64,000 nucleotides of DNA from Sediminibacterium sp. TEGAF015 (GTDB lineage: Bacteria; Bacteroidota; Bacteroidia; Chitinophagales; Chitinophagaceae). The position numbers and the translations under genes are program-made. The stretch lies in contig NZ_AP026683.1 of assembly GCF_025997995.1 (NCBI RefSeq), positions 1,860,501-1,924,500 on the forward strand. The letters are read 5' to 3'. The notes beneath the pieces were generated by a model. It worked only from the letters and a program-made list of their open reading frames with translations, made no database searches and was not told the DNA's origin. Positions 33,723 through 43,039 of this stretch are shown piece after piece (positions within the stretch are counted from its first letter, which is position 1; the number at the start of each line of letters is the position of its first letter).

Positions 33723-34544
33723 TTATTGATATTTATCCTGCACTTTTCTCCTATTCTGCATGTAAGTAACAAAAAAGATAACAGCAGTAATAATGATTAA
33801 CCATAACCAACTGAGGTCTAATATTTGTCTGAATACACCATTTTTTTTCTGACCATCCTTCTCCAACATCAATAGCCCAATATCTCTGGCCAGCTTTTTC
33901 ATGTCGGCACTATCCAGTCCATTGTAATAACCTCTTACCTTAAAAGCCTTATCAATCAACACAAACCTACTGGTATGAACAAAATCAGGGCTTACCGGCT
34001 CCTCGCTAAACTGATCTACTTTTAATTCCTCAAAAGCAAATTGATAAATATCTTTTTTGTTTCCCGTTAAGAACCACCAGTTATCATGAATCACCCCAAA
34101 ACGATCTGCGTATTTCTTTAATACGGAAACAGAATCATTTTCCGGATCAACCGTAAATGACATGAAATGAACAATGGAAGTATCAATCTTGTTGCGAACA
34201 TTGCCTCCTTTCTTAAAAGATTGCTGTAAAGTTGACATATTTTGGGTAAGCCTTGGACAGATACTTCTACAACTGGTAAAGAAGAAATCTGCAACAATAA
34301 TTTTACCCTGCGGATCATATAAACTAACTGAATCTCCTAACTGATTCATCAATTTGATATTCTTGGTTGTATGCCAAACAGTATCACTCACCGACTTACC
34401 ATCCTGAACGCTTTCAATCACGGTGTCCAACAAATAATGTCTTGGCATTACTACCGCTGTTTCACTGGCAGATTTCAATATCAGGTAGCAACTGATTGGA
34501 ATTCCTAGTGCTACCAACAATCCTAAAATGGCTTTCTTTTTCAT
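33723..34544 (-). CDS. SCO1/SenC-family copper chaperone
   Basis: A 273-residue membrane-anchored thioredoxin-fold protein that delivers copper to the CuA site of oxidase subunit II. The copper ligands are present: CxxxC in FTSCRSICPRLTQNM and the distant His in SPDFVHTSRFVLIDK. N-terminal helix about 1-25; a second C-terminal helix (LDLSWLWLIIITAVIFFVTYM) is extra to the usual SCO layout. Start taken at the ATG at 34544. A terminator hairpin separates it from the subunit IV gene. Confidence 0.9.
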   Translation of the reverse strand: MKKKAILGLLVALGIPISCYLILKSASETAVVMPRHYLLDTVIESVQDGKSVSDTVWHTTKNIKLMNQLGDSVSLYDPQGKIIVADFFFTSCRSICPRLTQNMSTLQQSFKKGGNVRNKIDTSIVHFMSFTVDPENDSVSVLKKYADRFGVIHDNWWFLTGNKKDIYQFAFEELKVDQFSEEPVSPDFVHTSRFVLIDKAFKVRGYYNGLDSADMKKLARDIGLLMLEKDGQKKNGVFRQILDLSWLWLIIITAVIFFVTYMQNRRKVQDKYQ

Positions 34545-34554
34545 AACTGTATTA

Positions 34555-34585
34555 ATAAAAAACCATCGCAAGGCAGCGATGGTTT
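34555..34585 (-). terminator. Terminator hairpin between subunit IV and SCO genes
   Basis: A 10-bp perfect stem, AAACCATCGC / GCGATGGTTT on the plus strand, loop of six, followed on the minus strand by a run of six T. It would stop or reduce transcription coming from the oxidase genes before SCO. Confidence 0.8.
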
Positions 34586-34619
34586 AGAATTATTAAAAAT
34601 TTATCGAGCAAAGAGCAAA

Positions 34620-35087
34620 TTAATGAGTTGCTTTTTTCTCGTCTTTTGATTCTTCGTGCTTTTCACTTGCCCCTTCATGCTTTCCAGCTGCACCGTGCTC
34701 TTTCTTTTCTACCTTAATAGTACTTTGCTCCTTAAAGTATGGGTCATAGGTATTGCGAAGGTTTTTGAAAGAATTACCATCATATAAGAAGGCAATAATG
34801 AACCAGATAAACAATGCCAACGGAACTACTATCGTCATTATAAGGTTCTTTACCTCATGCTTTAAGTGCATGAAGTAAGCAACAATATAGAAGGCCTTCG
34901 CCATCATTAAAATCACAATGGCACCTTTAAGTGCTAATCTTACCCCCACACTGCTTAGAGGAATATCAATCATCAAGAATCCAATAATCAATTCTATTAT
35001 CGTTAAAACCGTAAGAATTACCGTTACTCGGATAATTTCTTTTGTACCCCCTCCTGCGTGTTCGTGATGTTCAGCTGTATGTGACAT
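34620..35087 (-). CDS. ctaF: Cytochrome c oxidase subunit IV-type protein
   Basis: A 155-residue protein with a His-rich N terminus (HTAEHHEHAGGG), three membrane helices in the subunit IV (COX4_pro) arrangement including the AKAFYIVAYFMHLKHEVKNLI segment, and a Lys/Glu/His-rich C-terminal tail (about 118-155). It is an accessory subunit stabilising the oxidase. It follows the second subunit III gene by 27 bp. Confidence 0.88.
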   Translation of the reverse strand: MSHTAEHHEHAGGGTKEIIRVTVILTVLTIIELIIGFLMIDIPLSSVGVRLALKGAIVILMMAKAFYIVAYFMHLKHEVKNLIMTIVVPLALFIWFIIAFLYDGNSFKNLRNTYDPYFKEQSTIKVEKKEHGAAGKHEGASEKHEESKDEKKATH

Positions 35088-35114
35088 AATTGTAAATTAT
35101 CTTTAGTGAATGAA

Positions 35115-35795
35115 TTAAATCAAATAGAAACAAGTAAATACGAATACCCAAACTAAGTCTACAAAGTGCCAGTACAAACCAGCTTTCTCAATCATTAAAT
35201 AATGACCTCTTTCTTCAAACTTATTGGTAACGGCCATGATCAACATGATAATATTGATAATCACACCAGAGAATACGTGGAATCCGTGGAATCCGGTAAT
35301 AGTAAAGAAGTAGTTGGTGAAATTGGTTGAAGACGCAGTACCATCGTGATTTAAGAATGGATTGCTACCCCACCATGCACCTTCGTGGTGTAAATGGTTC
35401 CATTCCCATGCCTGACAAGACAAGAATGCAATACCTCCAATAATGGTCCAGATAAGGTTTTTTACAACCCCTTTCTTATCCATATTGTGTCCGGCTTGCA
35501 CTGCCAATACCATGGTTACAGAGCTGATGATCAGGATAAACGTCATAATACTTACAAACACCAACGGAGCATTCATTCCTTCCGGAGCAAATGGAAAACT
35601 CTTAAACACTTCATTCGGGTCAGGCCATCCATTCGTAGAAAAACGAATAGTACCATAAGAAATCAGGAAAGCACCAAATGTAAAGGCATCACTCATGAGG
35701 AAATACCACATCATTACCTTTCCATACTCTACGTTAAAGGGACTCTTACCTCCACCCCAGGATTTGGTGGTAGGTGCTGTTGCAGTTGTTGCCAT
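35115..35795 (-). CDS. Cytochrome c oxidase subunit III, second copy
   Basis: A 226-residue subunit III-fold protein with about six membrane helices (SDAFTFGAFLISYG, SCQAWEWNHLHH, TGFHGFHVFSGVIINI and YWHFVDLVWVFVFTCFYLI at the C terminus). Together with the preceding gene it forms a tandem of two subunit III proteins, seen in several Bacteroidota oxidase clusters. It is longer and has an extra His/Trp-rich loop. I start at the ATG at 35795. Confidence 0.9.
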   Translation of the reverse strand: MATTATAPTTKSWGGGKSPFNVEYGKVMMWYFLMSDAFTFGAFLISYGTIRFSTNGWPDPNEVFKSFPFAPEGMNAPLVFVSIMTFILIISSVTMVLAVQAGHNMDKKGVVKNLIWTIIGGIAFLSCQAWEWNHLHHEGAWWGSNPFLNHDGTASSTNFTNYFFTITGFHGFHVFSGVIINIIMLIMAVTNKFEERGHYLMIEKAGLYWHFVDLVWVFVFTCFYLI

Positions 35796-35870
35796 GTTAA
35801 AGTAAAATTTCGTACACAAAAGTATTGGCTAGAGTTGAAAAAAGGTGCATAAAACACAACTTTTTTGTAA

Positions 35871-36446
35871 TTAACCAATCCAATTATAAAATATGAATAA
35901 ATAAATCCAAAGTATGTCTACAAAATGCCAGTAAGTACCCACTAATTCAATGGATAAGCTACTGTAATTTTTGACGCTGCTTACGTAAGCTTTAATAAAC
36001 ATTACCAGCAAAGCAATCACACCTCCCAATACGTGCAGCATGTGCAAACCGGTAATCACCAGCAAAAAGGAAGCTGCAGAATTACTTTTGGCACCCGTTA
36101 AGGCAATATTCCTTGCTTCAAGATCCATAAATCCCAGTACCTGCAGTGCCATAAACAAAACACCCAGTAAGGCGGTTGCTGTTATCAAAGTTCTGTACCT
36201 GGCCATTTCTCTCGCCTTAAAGGCTTTTGTTGCCAAATGAATGGTTACACTACTAGCAATAATGACCATTGTTGAATACATAAAAACAACTGGGAGGTCA
36301 AATTCCAGCCAGCTGCTTTGGTTCTTCTTTACAATGTATGCACTGGTTAAACCGGCAAACATCATAATAATACTTCCCATCGCCACCCATAAAGTAAATT
36401 TATGGGGGTGAATTCTTTTCGGAGTTTCGTTTGCAATCGCACTCAT
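35871..36446 (-). CDS. ctaE: Cytochrome c oxidase subunit III
   Basis: A 191-residue subunit III-fold protein with five membrane helices; marks include ITGLHMLHVLGGVIALLVM and GTYWHFVDILWIYLFIFYNWIG at the end. Subunit III has no redox centre and supports proton uptake and stability. The ATG at 36446 follows ctaB by 17 bp. Confidence 0.9.
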   Translation of the reverse strand: MSAIANETPKRIHPHKFTLWVAMGSIIMMFAGLTSAYIVKKNQSSWLEFDLPVVFMYSTMVIIASSVTIHLATKAFKAREMARYRTLITATALLGVLFMALQVLGFMDLEARNIALTGAKSNSAASFLLVITGLHMLHVLGGVIALLVMFIKAYVSSVKNYSSLSIELVGTYWHFVDILWIYLFIFYNWIG

Positions 36447-36463
36447 CGTTTTCAATTTAATGG

Positions 36464-37372
36464 TTACCCAATTTTATCAGCCAATAGGGCTAATAAAACA
36501 ATTGGTAAATAGATATAACTACTAAACATTACTCTTCTGGCTGCTTTCACATCCATCTCTTTGTATAATCTGGCGCTTTGCACCACCATAAACAAATTGC
36601 AGACCAATACAATCCATAAACTCGTAATACCCGTAAGTCCAATGAAATAAGGCACCATTCCAATCGGAATCATTAGTACAGAGTACATAATGGTCTGGAT
36701 CGCGGTAAATTTAGTTGGCCCTTTATCAGCAGGCAATAATTTAAATCCAGCTTTGGTATAGTCAGCGTGTGCCACCCATGCGATTGCCCAGAAATGGGGG
36801 AATTGCCAAAGGAACTGCATACCAAATAATACCCATCCACCCAAGGAGAAATCATCATTTCCGGCAACCCAGCCAATTAAACAGGGTAAAGCGCCCGGAA
36901 GTGCTCCAATCAATACCGCTATAGAATTTATTTTCTTTAACGGAGTGTAGATGAAAGCATATAAAAACAAGCTGAAAGCAGAAACCAGCGCAGATGATAG
37001 ATTAAAATAGTACCACATCATTGCTACCCCTACTATACCAGCTACAATAGCAAAAGTATAAGCTTCATTTTGACTCATACTTCCATTGGCAACAGGCCGC
37101 TTAGAGGTACGCTTCATTAAAGCGTCCGTATCTTTTTCAACAGCCTGATTAATGGCATTGGCACTACCTGTGATTAACATGCCTGCTACAAAAAGCAGTG
37201 TAATCATGCTCCAGTCATATTCCACTACATTGGGTGCCAGCAAATAACAGATGACACAGGAGAAAACCACGGTAAAGCTCAAAGTGAACTTTATCAATAA
37301 CATATAGTCCCTTACTTTGGCTACTAATGCTAATGATGGAGTTGGTTTTTGCTGTTCTTTGGATTTTGTCAT
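36464..37372 (-). CDS. ctaB: Protoheme IX farnesyltransferase (heme O synthase)
   Basis: A 302-residue UbiA-fold membrane prenyltransferase that makes heme O from protoheme, the precursor of heme A in aa3 oxidases. Aspartate motif NAINQAVEKDTDALMKRTSKRP (first Asp-rich site) and the second site WVAHADYTKAGFKLLP are both present, with about nine helices. It comes right after the terminator-like hairpins that follow ctaD. A heme A synthase gene is not in this window. Confidence 0.92.
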   Translation of the reverse strand: MTKSKEQQKPTPSLALVAKVRDYMLLIKFTLSFTVVFSCVICYLLAPNVVEYDWSMITLLFVAGMLITGSANAINQAVEKDTDALMKRTSKRPVANGSMSQNEAYTFAIVAGIVGVAMMWYYFNLSSALVSAFSLFLYAFIYTPLKKINSIAVLIGALPGALPCLIGWVAGNDDFSLGGWVLFGMQFLWQFPHFWAIAWVAHADYTKAGFKLLPADKGPTKFTAIQTIMYSVLMIPIGMVPYFIGLTGITSLWIVLVCNLFMVVQSARLYKEMDVKAARRVMFSSYIYLPIVLLALLADKIG

Positions 37373-37392
37373 TCCTGATTTTGCTTAAAAAC

Positions 37393-37417
37393 AATGCTCC
37401 CGTAATTCGGGAGCATT
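37393..37417 (-). terminator. Terminator hairpin after ctaD
   Basis: A 10-bp perfect stem AATGCTCCCG / CGGGAGCATT with loop of five; on the minus strand it is followed by GTTTTTAAG. It lies between ctaD and ctaB and would split the respiratory cluster into separately dosed parts. Confidence 0.8.
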
Positions 37418-37428
37418 GGAATAGGTTC

Positions 37429-37446
37429 ACTGAATAAAAATTCAGT
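37429..37446 (-). repeat. Second small hairpin after ctaD
   Basis: ACTGAAT-AAAA-ATTCAGT, a 7-bp perfect stem with a 4-nt loop, between the ctaD stop and the terminator. It may protect the 3' end of the upstream message from nucleases. Confidence 0.55.
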
Positions 37447-37454
37447 TATAAATA

Positions 37455-39269
37455 TTAGTGACTGCTTTCGTCGGCTCCTACTGGTGTGGTTTGAGAGATA
37501 AACTCTTTACCATCTTTACCATAGTCATAAGCCCAGCGATGTACCTCAGGTATTTCACCCACCCAGTTACCATGACCAGGATTAATAGGAGTAGTCCACT
37601 CTAAAGTATTCGCATTGTATGGGTTCTGAGTTGTTACTTTTCTGCCTTTGAAAACAGAGTAGAAGAAGTTAAACAAGAACAATAACTGTGCAGCAAATAC
37701 AATCATAGCTACTGTGCTGATGAATCTGTTTAATTCAGCAAATTGCTTGAAGCTTTCCCATACACTGTAGTCGTAGTATCTTCTTGGCATACCTGCTAAA
37801 CCTTGGTAGTGCATTGGCCAGAAAATCATGTACGCACCAGCTAGTGTAATCCAGAAATGTAGATAAGCCAATGTATTGTTCATGTAACGGCCATACATTT
37901 TAGGGAACCAGTGGTAGATACCAGCAAACATACCGAACATACTTGCCACACCCATTACAATATGGAAGTGCGCAATTACGAAATAAGTATCATGCAAGTG
38001 AATATCCAAAGCTGAGTTACCTAACCAAATACCGGTTAAACCACCAGAGATGAATAAGCTAACAAATCCAATAGAGAATAACATACCTGGAGTGAAGCGG
38101 ATATTTCCTCTCCACAAAGTAGTTAACCAGTTGAACACTTTAATAGCAGAAGGTACTGCAATTAACAGCGTCAATAACACGAACACAGAACCTAAGAAAG
38201 GATTTAGACCTGTTACAAACATATGGTGCGCCCATACAAGGAATGCAAGGATGGCAATAGCAAACAAAGATCCCACCATCGCAATGTATCCAAAGATTGG
38301 TTTTCTAGAATTCACAGAAAGAATTTCAGATACCATACCCATGGCAGGTAATAAGATAATATAAACCTCAGGGTGACCAAGGAACCAGAACAAGTGCTGA
38401 TACAAAATAGCGCTACCACCTTCGTTTGGTAATGCACCTACTCCATTAATAAAAATATCAGATAAATAGAAGCTGGTGCCAAAGTTTCTATCAAAAATCA
38501 ATAAGATAAAACCAGAGAACAATACAGGGAAAGATAAAACACCCAATACTGCTGTGAAGAACAATGCCCAGATGGTTAAAGGCATACGAGTCATGCTCAT
38601 TCCTTTTGTACGCATGTTCAATACAGTGGCAATATAGTTAAGGCCTCCCAATAAAGAAGAAACCACAAACAATGCCATCGCAATCAACCACAAATCCATA
38701 CCAGTACCGGAACCTGGAGAAGCAGCTGCCAATGCACTCAAAGGAGGATAAGCAGTCCAACCACCACTGAATGGTCCAAACTCTACAAACATGGAAGACA
38801 ACATGACCACACTAGCAGCAAAGAAAAACCAGTAGCTCAACATATTCATAAATGGAGATGCCATATCTCTTGCTCCAATTTGCAATGGAATTAAGAAGTT
38901 GGCAAAAGTTCCACTAAGACCTGCAGTTAATACAAAGAATACCAAAACAGTTCCGTGTGTAGTAACCAAAGCATAATATGCTTCAGGGGTAATTTTACCA
39001 CCTTCAGCCCATTTACCCAATAAATCTTCAAGGAAGGGGAAAGTGGATTCAGGATAACCCAACTGTAAACGGAAAAGCACGCTCATTAAACCACCTAGCA
39101 CTGCCCAAACCATACCGGTAATCAAGAATTGCTTGGCGATCATTTTGTGATCCATGCTGAAGACATACTTCGAAATAAATGTCTCGTGATGATGCTCATG
39201 ATGATGGTCACCATGTGCGTCATGTAAACCTGCTCCAGCAGGTGCGTGCAATACGGCTTCGTTACTCAT
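37455..39269 (-). CDS. ctaD: Cytochrome c oxidase subunit I
   Basis: A 604-residue heme-copper oxidase core with 12 or more helices, carrying heme a and the heme a3-CuB centre. Key segments: FWFLGHPEVYIILLPAMGMVSEI (CuB His and the cross-linked Tyr), AHHMFVTGLNPFLG (CuB His pair), and HDTYFVIAHFHIVMG (heme His ligands). The His-Glu-Val-Tyr and K-channel residues mark an A-type oxidase, not cbb3. The His-rich N terminus (HGDHHHEHHHE, about 18-28) could bind metal. It follows ctaC by 55 bp. Confidence 0.95.
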   Translation of the reverse strand: MSNEAVLHAPAGAGLHDAHGDHHHEHHHETFISKYVFSMDHKMIAKQFLITGMVWAVLGGLMSVLFRLQLGYPESTFPFLEDLLGKWAEGGKITPEAYYALVTTHGTVLVFFVLTAGLSGTFANFLIPLQIGARDMASPFMNMLSYWFFFAASVVMLSSMFVEFGPFSGGWTAYPPLSALAAASPGSGTGMDLWLIAMALFVVSSLLGGLNYIATVLNMRTKGMSMTRMPLTIWALFFTAVLGVLSFPVLFSGFILLIFDRNFGTSFYLSDIFINGVGALPNEGGSAILYQHLFWFLGHPEVYIILLPAMGMVSEILSVNSRKPIFGYIAMVGSLFAIAILAFLVWAHHMFVTGLNPFLGSVFVLLTLLIAVPSAIKVFNWLTTLWRGNIRFTPGMLFSIGFVSLFISGGLTGIWLGNSALDIHLHDTYFVIAHFHIVMGVASMFGMFAGIYHWFPKMYGRYMNNTLAYLHFWITLAGAYMIFWPMHYQGLAGMPRRYYDYSVWESFKQFAELNRFISTVAMIVFAAQLLFLFNFFYSVFKGRKVTTQNPYNANTLEWTTPINPGHGNWVGEIPEVHRWAYDYGKDGKEFISQTTPVGADESSH

Positions 39270-39324
39270 ACACTGATTCTTTATTAGTTATAACAACCTG
39301 ATTTTTTGATGGTTGTTGATTGTT

Positions 39325-40392
39325 CTACAATTTTGCGGTTACTTTTGATGCTGCTTCAACAGGCTTTGCTACAGTTTTCACAGAATCGGTTTTGGCATTG
39401 GCCGGATCCTTATCAGGATTAGCAGTGAAATAGTAAGGAGACTGACCAGCCATTTTAGCATCAAATTCAGCCTGATCCAAAACTTCAATAATCCCTTTCA
39501 TTGAATAGTGACCATTACCACACATCTGATCGCAGCTGATTTCATATTGGAAGTCTGGGTTGCCGGTAATTTCTTTCATTTCCTTAGTAGTGTACTTAGG
39601 AGTAAACCACATTGTTGTTGGAATACCAGGAACAGCGTCCATCTTCATTCTGAAATGAGGTAAACCAACATCATGAATTACGTCTCTGGAACCAATCACC
39701 AATTTAACTGGGCGACCTTTTACCAGATACATAGTTTGTTCCATCACTAAGTCGTCATGACCCAATTTGTCATCCCAAATTAAACCTAAAGAGTTATTAG
39801 CGTTATCGATATTCTTGTAATACTTTTTACCGAAAGCACCATCTTTACCTGGATAACGATAAATCCATCCGAATTGCTTTCCAGTTACTTCAACAACCAT
39901 TGCTTCTTTTGGAGGCTCACCAGTAAACAGGAACCAGTTTCTCAAACCAATTACGACCAATACAGTCAAAGCAATGGCAGGAATAACTGTCCAGATAGCT
40001 TCTAATTTATTACTGTGCGCAAAGAAGTATACTTTACGTGTATCGCTTTCCTGGTATTTGTAAGCAAACCAGAATAAAACAATCTGGGTAAGGATGAATA
40101 CAAATCCGGTTACCGCAAGCGTTAACCAAAGCATTGAGTCTACGCGTTCACCTTCTACACTGGCAGAACCTTGAGGTAACAATGTTTTATCATATAAAAC
40201 TTCATTACAATACCAAACTCCAACAAGGCCCAACACCAAGAAGATGACCATCAGAAAACCATTAATCTTGTTGTTCTGCTTACGGCTATGCTCTTCCCCT
40301 TTCAAGATTGCCACATACTCACTTGCTTTAGAGATCTGAAAGATCACTACAAAAATGAGTAACGATACCGCGGTGATTAATAAAGCTGTCAT
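39325..40392 (-). CDS. ctaC: Cytochrome c oxidase subunit II
   Basis: A 355-residue subunit with three N-terminal membrane helices and a periplasmic cupredoxin domain holding the binuclear CuA site, ligands in SCDQMCGNGHYSMKG (C-x3-C-x3-H-x2-M) plus HDVGLPHF. It takes electrons from cytochrome c. No cytochrome c domain is fused to its C terminus, so electrons must come from the Act complex cytochromes or a soluble cytochrome. It has one more N-terminal helix than textbook subunit II. Confidence 0.94.
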   Translation of the reverse strand: MTALLITAVSLLIFVVIFQISKASEYVAILKGEEHSRKQNNKINGFLMVIFLVLGLVGVWYCNEVLYDKTLLPQGSASVEGERVDSMLWLTLAVTGFVFILTQIVLFWFAYKYQESDTRKVYFFAHSNKLEAIWTVIPAIALTVLVVIGLRNWFLFTGEPPKEAMVVEVTGKQFGWIYRYPGKDGAFGKKYYKNIDNANNSLGLIWDDKLGHDDLVMEQTMYLVKGRPVKLVIGSRDVIHDVGLPHFRMKMDAVPGIPTTMWFTPKYTTKEMKEITGNPDFQYEISCDQMCGNGHYSMKGIIEVLDQAEFDAKMAGQSPYYFTANPDKDPANAKTDSVKTVAKPVEAASKVTAKL

Positions 40393-40447
40393 AATGCTGT
40401 ATATATATTATCTAATGTCTTAACAATTTTTAAATTACGCAGGCTAA

Positions 40448-41677
40448 TTAAACCTGGTGAATCACACTCTCCTTCAAGTAAGGATGGTACTTGGCAATCA
40501 AAGGTTTCTTAGACAATGCAGTACCTACAAACAAAATCATAGTTCCAACAAAGAAAGCCAGCGCGCCAAAATCTAACCAACCTAAAGTAACGTGCTCTTT
40601 CATTAATGAACCCATCACCATCTGGTAGAAATCAATCCAGTGACCAAAGATGATTAAAACTGCCATAAAAGTTACCAATGTGTAATTTCTCTTAGCAGAA
40701 CGCTTCATCAGAATCAACAACGGACAAAGGAAGTTTACAATCAGGTTAAAGAAGAAGATACCCTTATAAGCACCCTGAGTTCTGTGTTTGAAGTAAACAG
40801 TTTCTTCAGGAATATTTGCGTACCAAATCAACATGTATTGAGAGAACCATAAATAAGTCCAGAAGATTGAGAAAGCAAACATGAACTTACCAATATCGTG
40901 TAAGTGCTCCTGGCTGGTTAACTCTAAATAACCTTTGTTTTTCAGGTAAATCACCCAAAGTGCAATCAAGGACATACCTGCTACAAATGAGCTTACAAAA
41001 GTGTACCAGCTGTACATAGTAGAATACCAGTGTGCATCAATACTCATCATCCACAACCAAGGTACAGTTGAGCCAACGGTTAAACCAAACCATACAGTGA
41101 ACATAGCTGTTCTAACCGTTCCTCTGTAAATGAAACGGTCACTGGTTTCGCGATCCATTGGACCAGCATCAGCCTCATCATTTAATTTACGGATTCTCCA
41201 ACCCAAGAAACTCCACAGAGCAATGGTAAGGGTAGTCCAGATTACGAAGAAAGTAGGATTCAAAAATCCTGCTTTTCCTTTTAAGATAGGATCAGCAGCA
41301 ACAGCTTCTGTATCCAACCAGTGGTAAATATGATGTTTGTGACCAAAAATGATATACATCAAAACCGCGAATGTAATGGCACCAAAAATGGGTACCAGCG
41401 TAGAGATTGCCTCAGGAATTCTGCGGAAAGTCTGTGTAAATCCGGCTTGAGCCAAAGTAGTAACAGATATAAAGAACATGCTCGCATTGCAAATCAATGT
41501 CCAGAATATGGTATTATACATTAATGTTCCCCAGAAATGCACTTGTTCGTGCTCATCGGAACTAAAACCTTTGGTGAACATCCCGTACAATAAAGCTGCC
41601 AAGCCTAGGCCAATCAAGGCGTAAGACCAGGTTTTCATTTTACCGGGAACTTCAAATTGTGTTCTTAAAGATGCCAT
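40448..41677 (-). CDS. actF: Alternative complex III quinone-related subunit ActF
   Basis: A 409-residue membrane protein with about ten helices and no cofactor motifs, the standard ActF of quinol:cytochrome c oxidoreductase. ActF pairs with ActC in the membrane arm. Conserved-looking His/Trp segments such as HKHHIYHWLD and MMSIDAHWYSTMYSWY are present. It is the last act gene and lies 55 bp before ctaC. Confidence 0.92.
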   Translation of the reverse strand: MASLRTQFEVPGKMKTWSYALIGLGLAALLYGMFTKGFSSDEHEQVHFWGTLMYNTIFWTLICNASMFFISVTTLAQAGFTQTFRRIPEAISTLVPIFGAITFAVLMYIIFGHKHHIYHWLDTEAVAADPILKGKAGFLNPTFFVIWTTLTIALWSFLGWRIRKLNDEADAGPMDRETSDRFIYRGTVRTAMFTVWFGLTVGSTVPWLWMMSIDAHWYSTMYSWYTFVSSFVAGMSLIALWVIYLKNKGYLELTSQEHLHDIGKFMFAFSIFWTYLWFSQYMLIWYANIPEETVYFKHRTQGAYKGIFFFNLIVNFLCPLLILMKRSAKRNYTLVTFMAVLIIFGHWIDFYQMVMGSLMKEHVTLGWLDFGALAFFVGTMILFVGTALSKKPLIAKYHPYLKESVIHQV

Positions 41678-41731
41678 TGTTACTCTTTTAGTTCAGTTAG
41701 TATTGGTCTCTCATCAGACCCTTTGCTAAAT

Positions 41732-42370
41732 TTATTTTGTTGTTGCAGTAGCTTCTGCCGCTGGAGCAGGAGCTGCTTTTGCTTTACTTGCCTGTTGTTT
41801 TGCTTTGATATAAGCAATTACCTGCCAACGCTGCTTACGGCTTAATTGAGATGCATAAGAACCCATTAAGTTTTTGCCATAAGCCACAGAATAGAACATT
41901 TGACCCGCTGGCATCGCTTCATATTTTGCATCTCCAACCAATGCAGCTGGTTTTGCAGCATAAGGTCCGCTACCGTCTTTGTAAAGTGGACCGTTACCAT
42001 TTAATTTATCACCATGACAAATACCACAGTTAATCAGGTACAAACGCTCAGCTTCTTCCATATCCGCTTTACTCAAAGAGTCGTAAGGATTAGGAACCGC
42101 TTTAGATGCAGTGTAATTGGTAGTATCCCCTGGCTTATCCATTGGAATATGGAATGGCATTTCTTCTTCACGAGAAATAGTACCTGCCACAGGACGACTA
42201 TTGTAATTGATTCCCTTTTCAGATAGATTACTATGATCTGCATAAGATTCATAAGCGCGGCTGTAAGCCATATCTGGCATGTAAATTTTACCAGGAGTGC
42301 GCTTAACATCACTGCAGGCAGTTAATGCAACCAGTGCAGATAAAGAAGCTATGATAAATTTATTCTTCAT
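41732..42370 (-). CDS. actE: Alternative complex III monoheme cytochrome c lipoprotein ActE
   Basis: A 212-residue lipoprotein (lipobox ALTAC, Cys19) with one class I cytochrome c domain, heme motif CGICH at 115-119 and a likely axial Met in KNLMGSYASQ. It passes electrons out of the Act complex toward the oxidase. The Ala/Pro/Lys-rich C-terminal tail (about 195-212) is low complexity. Confidence 0.92.
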   Translation of the reverse strand: MKNKFIIASLSALVALTACSDVKRTPGKIYMPDMAYSRAYESYADHSNLSEKGINYNSRPVAGTISREEEMPFHIPMDKPGDTTNYTASKAVPNPYDSLSKADMEEAERLYLINCGICHGDKLNGNGPLYKDGSGPYAAKPAALVGDAKYEAMPAGQMFYSVAYGKNLMGSYASQLSRKQRWQVIAYIKAKQQASKAKAAPAPAAEATATTK

Positions 42371-42396
42371 GATTCAATTGTTCTAATAGTTCTAAA

Positions 42397-42987
42397 TTAA
42401 GCGGCAACAATTTGCTTTTCTTCAAAAGGCATTTCGTCTTTATCGTATCTGCCTAACCACCAGCCATCTTCAGCAACTTCAACTTTGGTTTCCAATGCGC
42501 CGTTACTGCTTAAGAATGCCTGAAGATCATCTGTATTGGTTTTATCTGTGCACTCAATTACCATTACAAAAAGATCATCGGTAGCTCTTGGGTGAAAATG
42601 ATGCTTCTTCACAAATGGAGCCAACTGACACAGGTAGCAAAAAGTAAGTACCATTCCTACAGCGGCAAACAATACAGTTAATTCAAACATGATAGGAATC
42701 CAGGCTGGTAAAGCAAAGTGAGGCTTACCTCCTATGTTTAAAGGCCAGTCCTTGGTAAAAATCCAACTGATTGCACTTACTGCAGTAGTTGTACCGGTAA
42801 TCCCGTAAATAAAACCTGCTGTGTGCAAGCTGGTTTCACGAAGACCCATTGCATGATCTAGTCCGTGAACAGCAAACGGCGTGTACACATCATGGATTTT
42901 ATATCCGGCTGTACGAACTTTTTTTACTGCAGGAAATAAAACTGCTTCGTCATCAAAACAGCCCACTACAAATTTCTTTTTTGCCAT
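42397..42987 (-). CDS. actD: Alternative complex III subunit ActD (DUF3341)
   Basis: A 196-residue protein: soluble alpha/beta start (KKFVVGCFDDEAVLFPAVKKVRTAGYKIHDVYTPF), two membrane helices (about 60-80 and 95-117) and a soluble C-terminal part, as in all DUF3341/ActD proteins. It has no cofactor and holds the periplasmic and membrane parts together. Confidence 0.92.
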   Translation of the reverse strand: MAKKKFVVGCFDDEAVLFPAVKKVRTAGYKIHDVYTPFAVHGLDHAMGLRETSLHTAGFIYGITGTTTAVSAISWIFTKDWPLNIGGKPHFALPAWIPIMFELTVLFAAVGMVLTFCYLCQLAPFVKKHHFHPRATDDLFVMVIECTDKTNTDDLQAFLSSNGALETKVEVAEDGWWLGRYDKDEMPFEEKQIVAA

Positions 42988-43039
42988 ACTTTATTTTTTT
43001 TCTGCCCTGTGTTAACAGGATCAGTCAATCATACGATTA

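Noticed and set aside
35394..35852. 152-codon plus-strand frame
   Set aside because: It is the reverse complement of the oxidase subunit III gene, which has clear family motifs.
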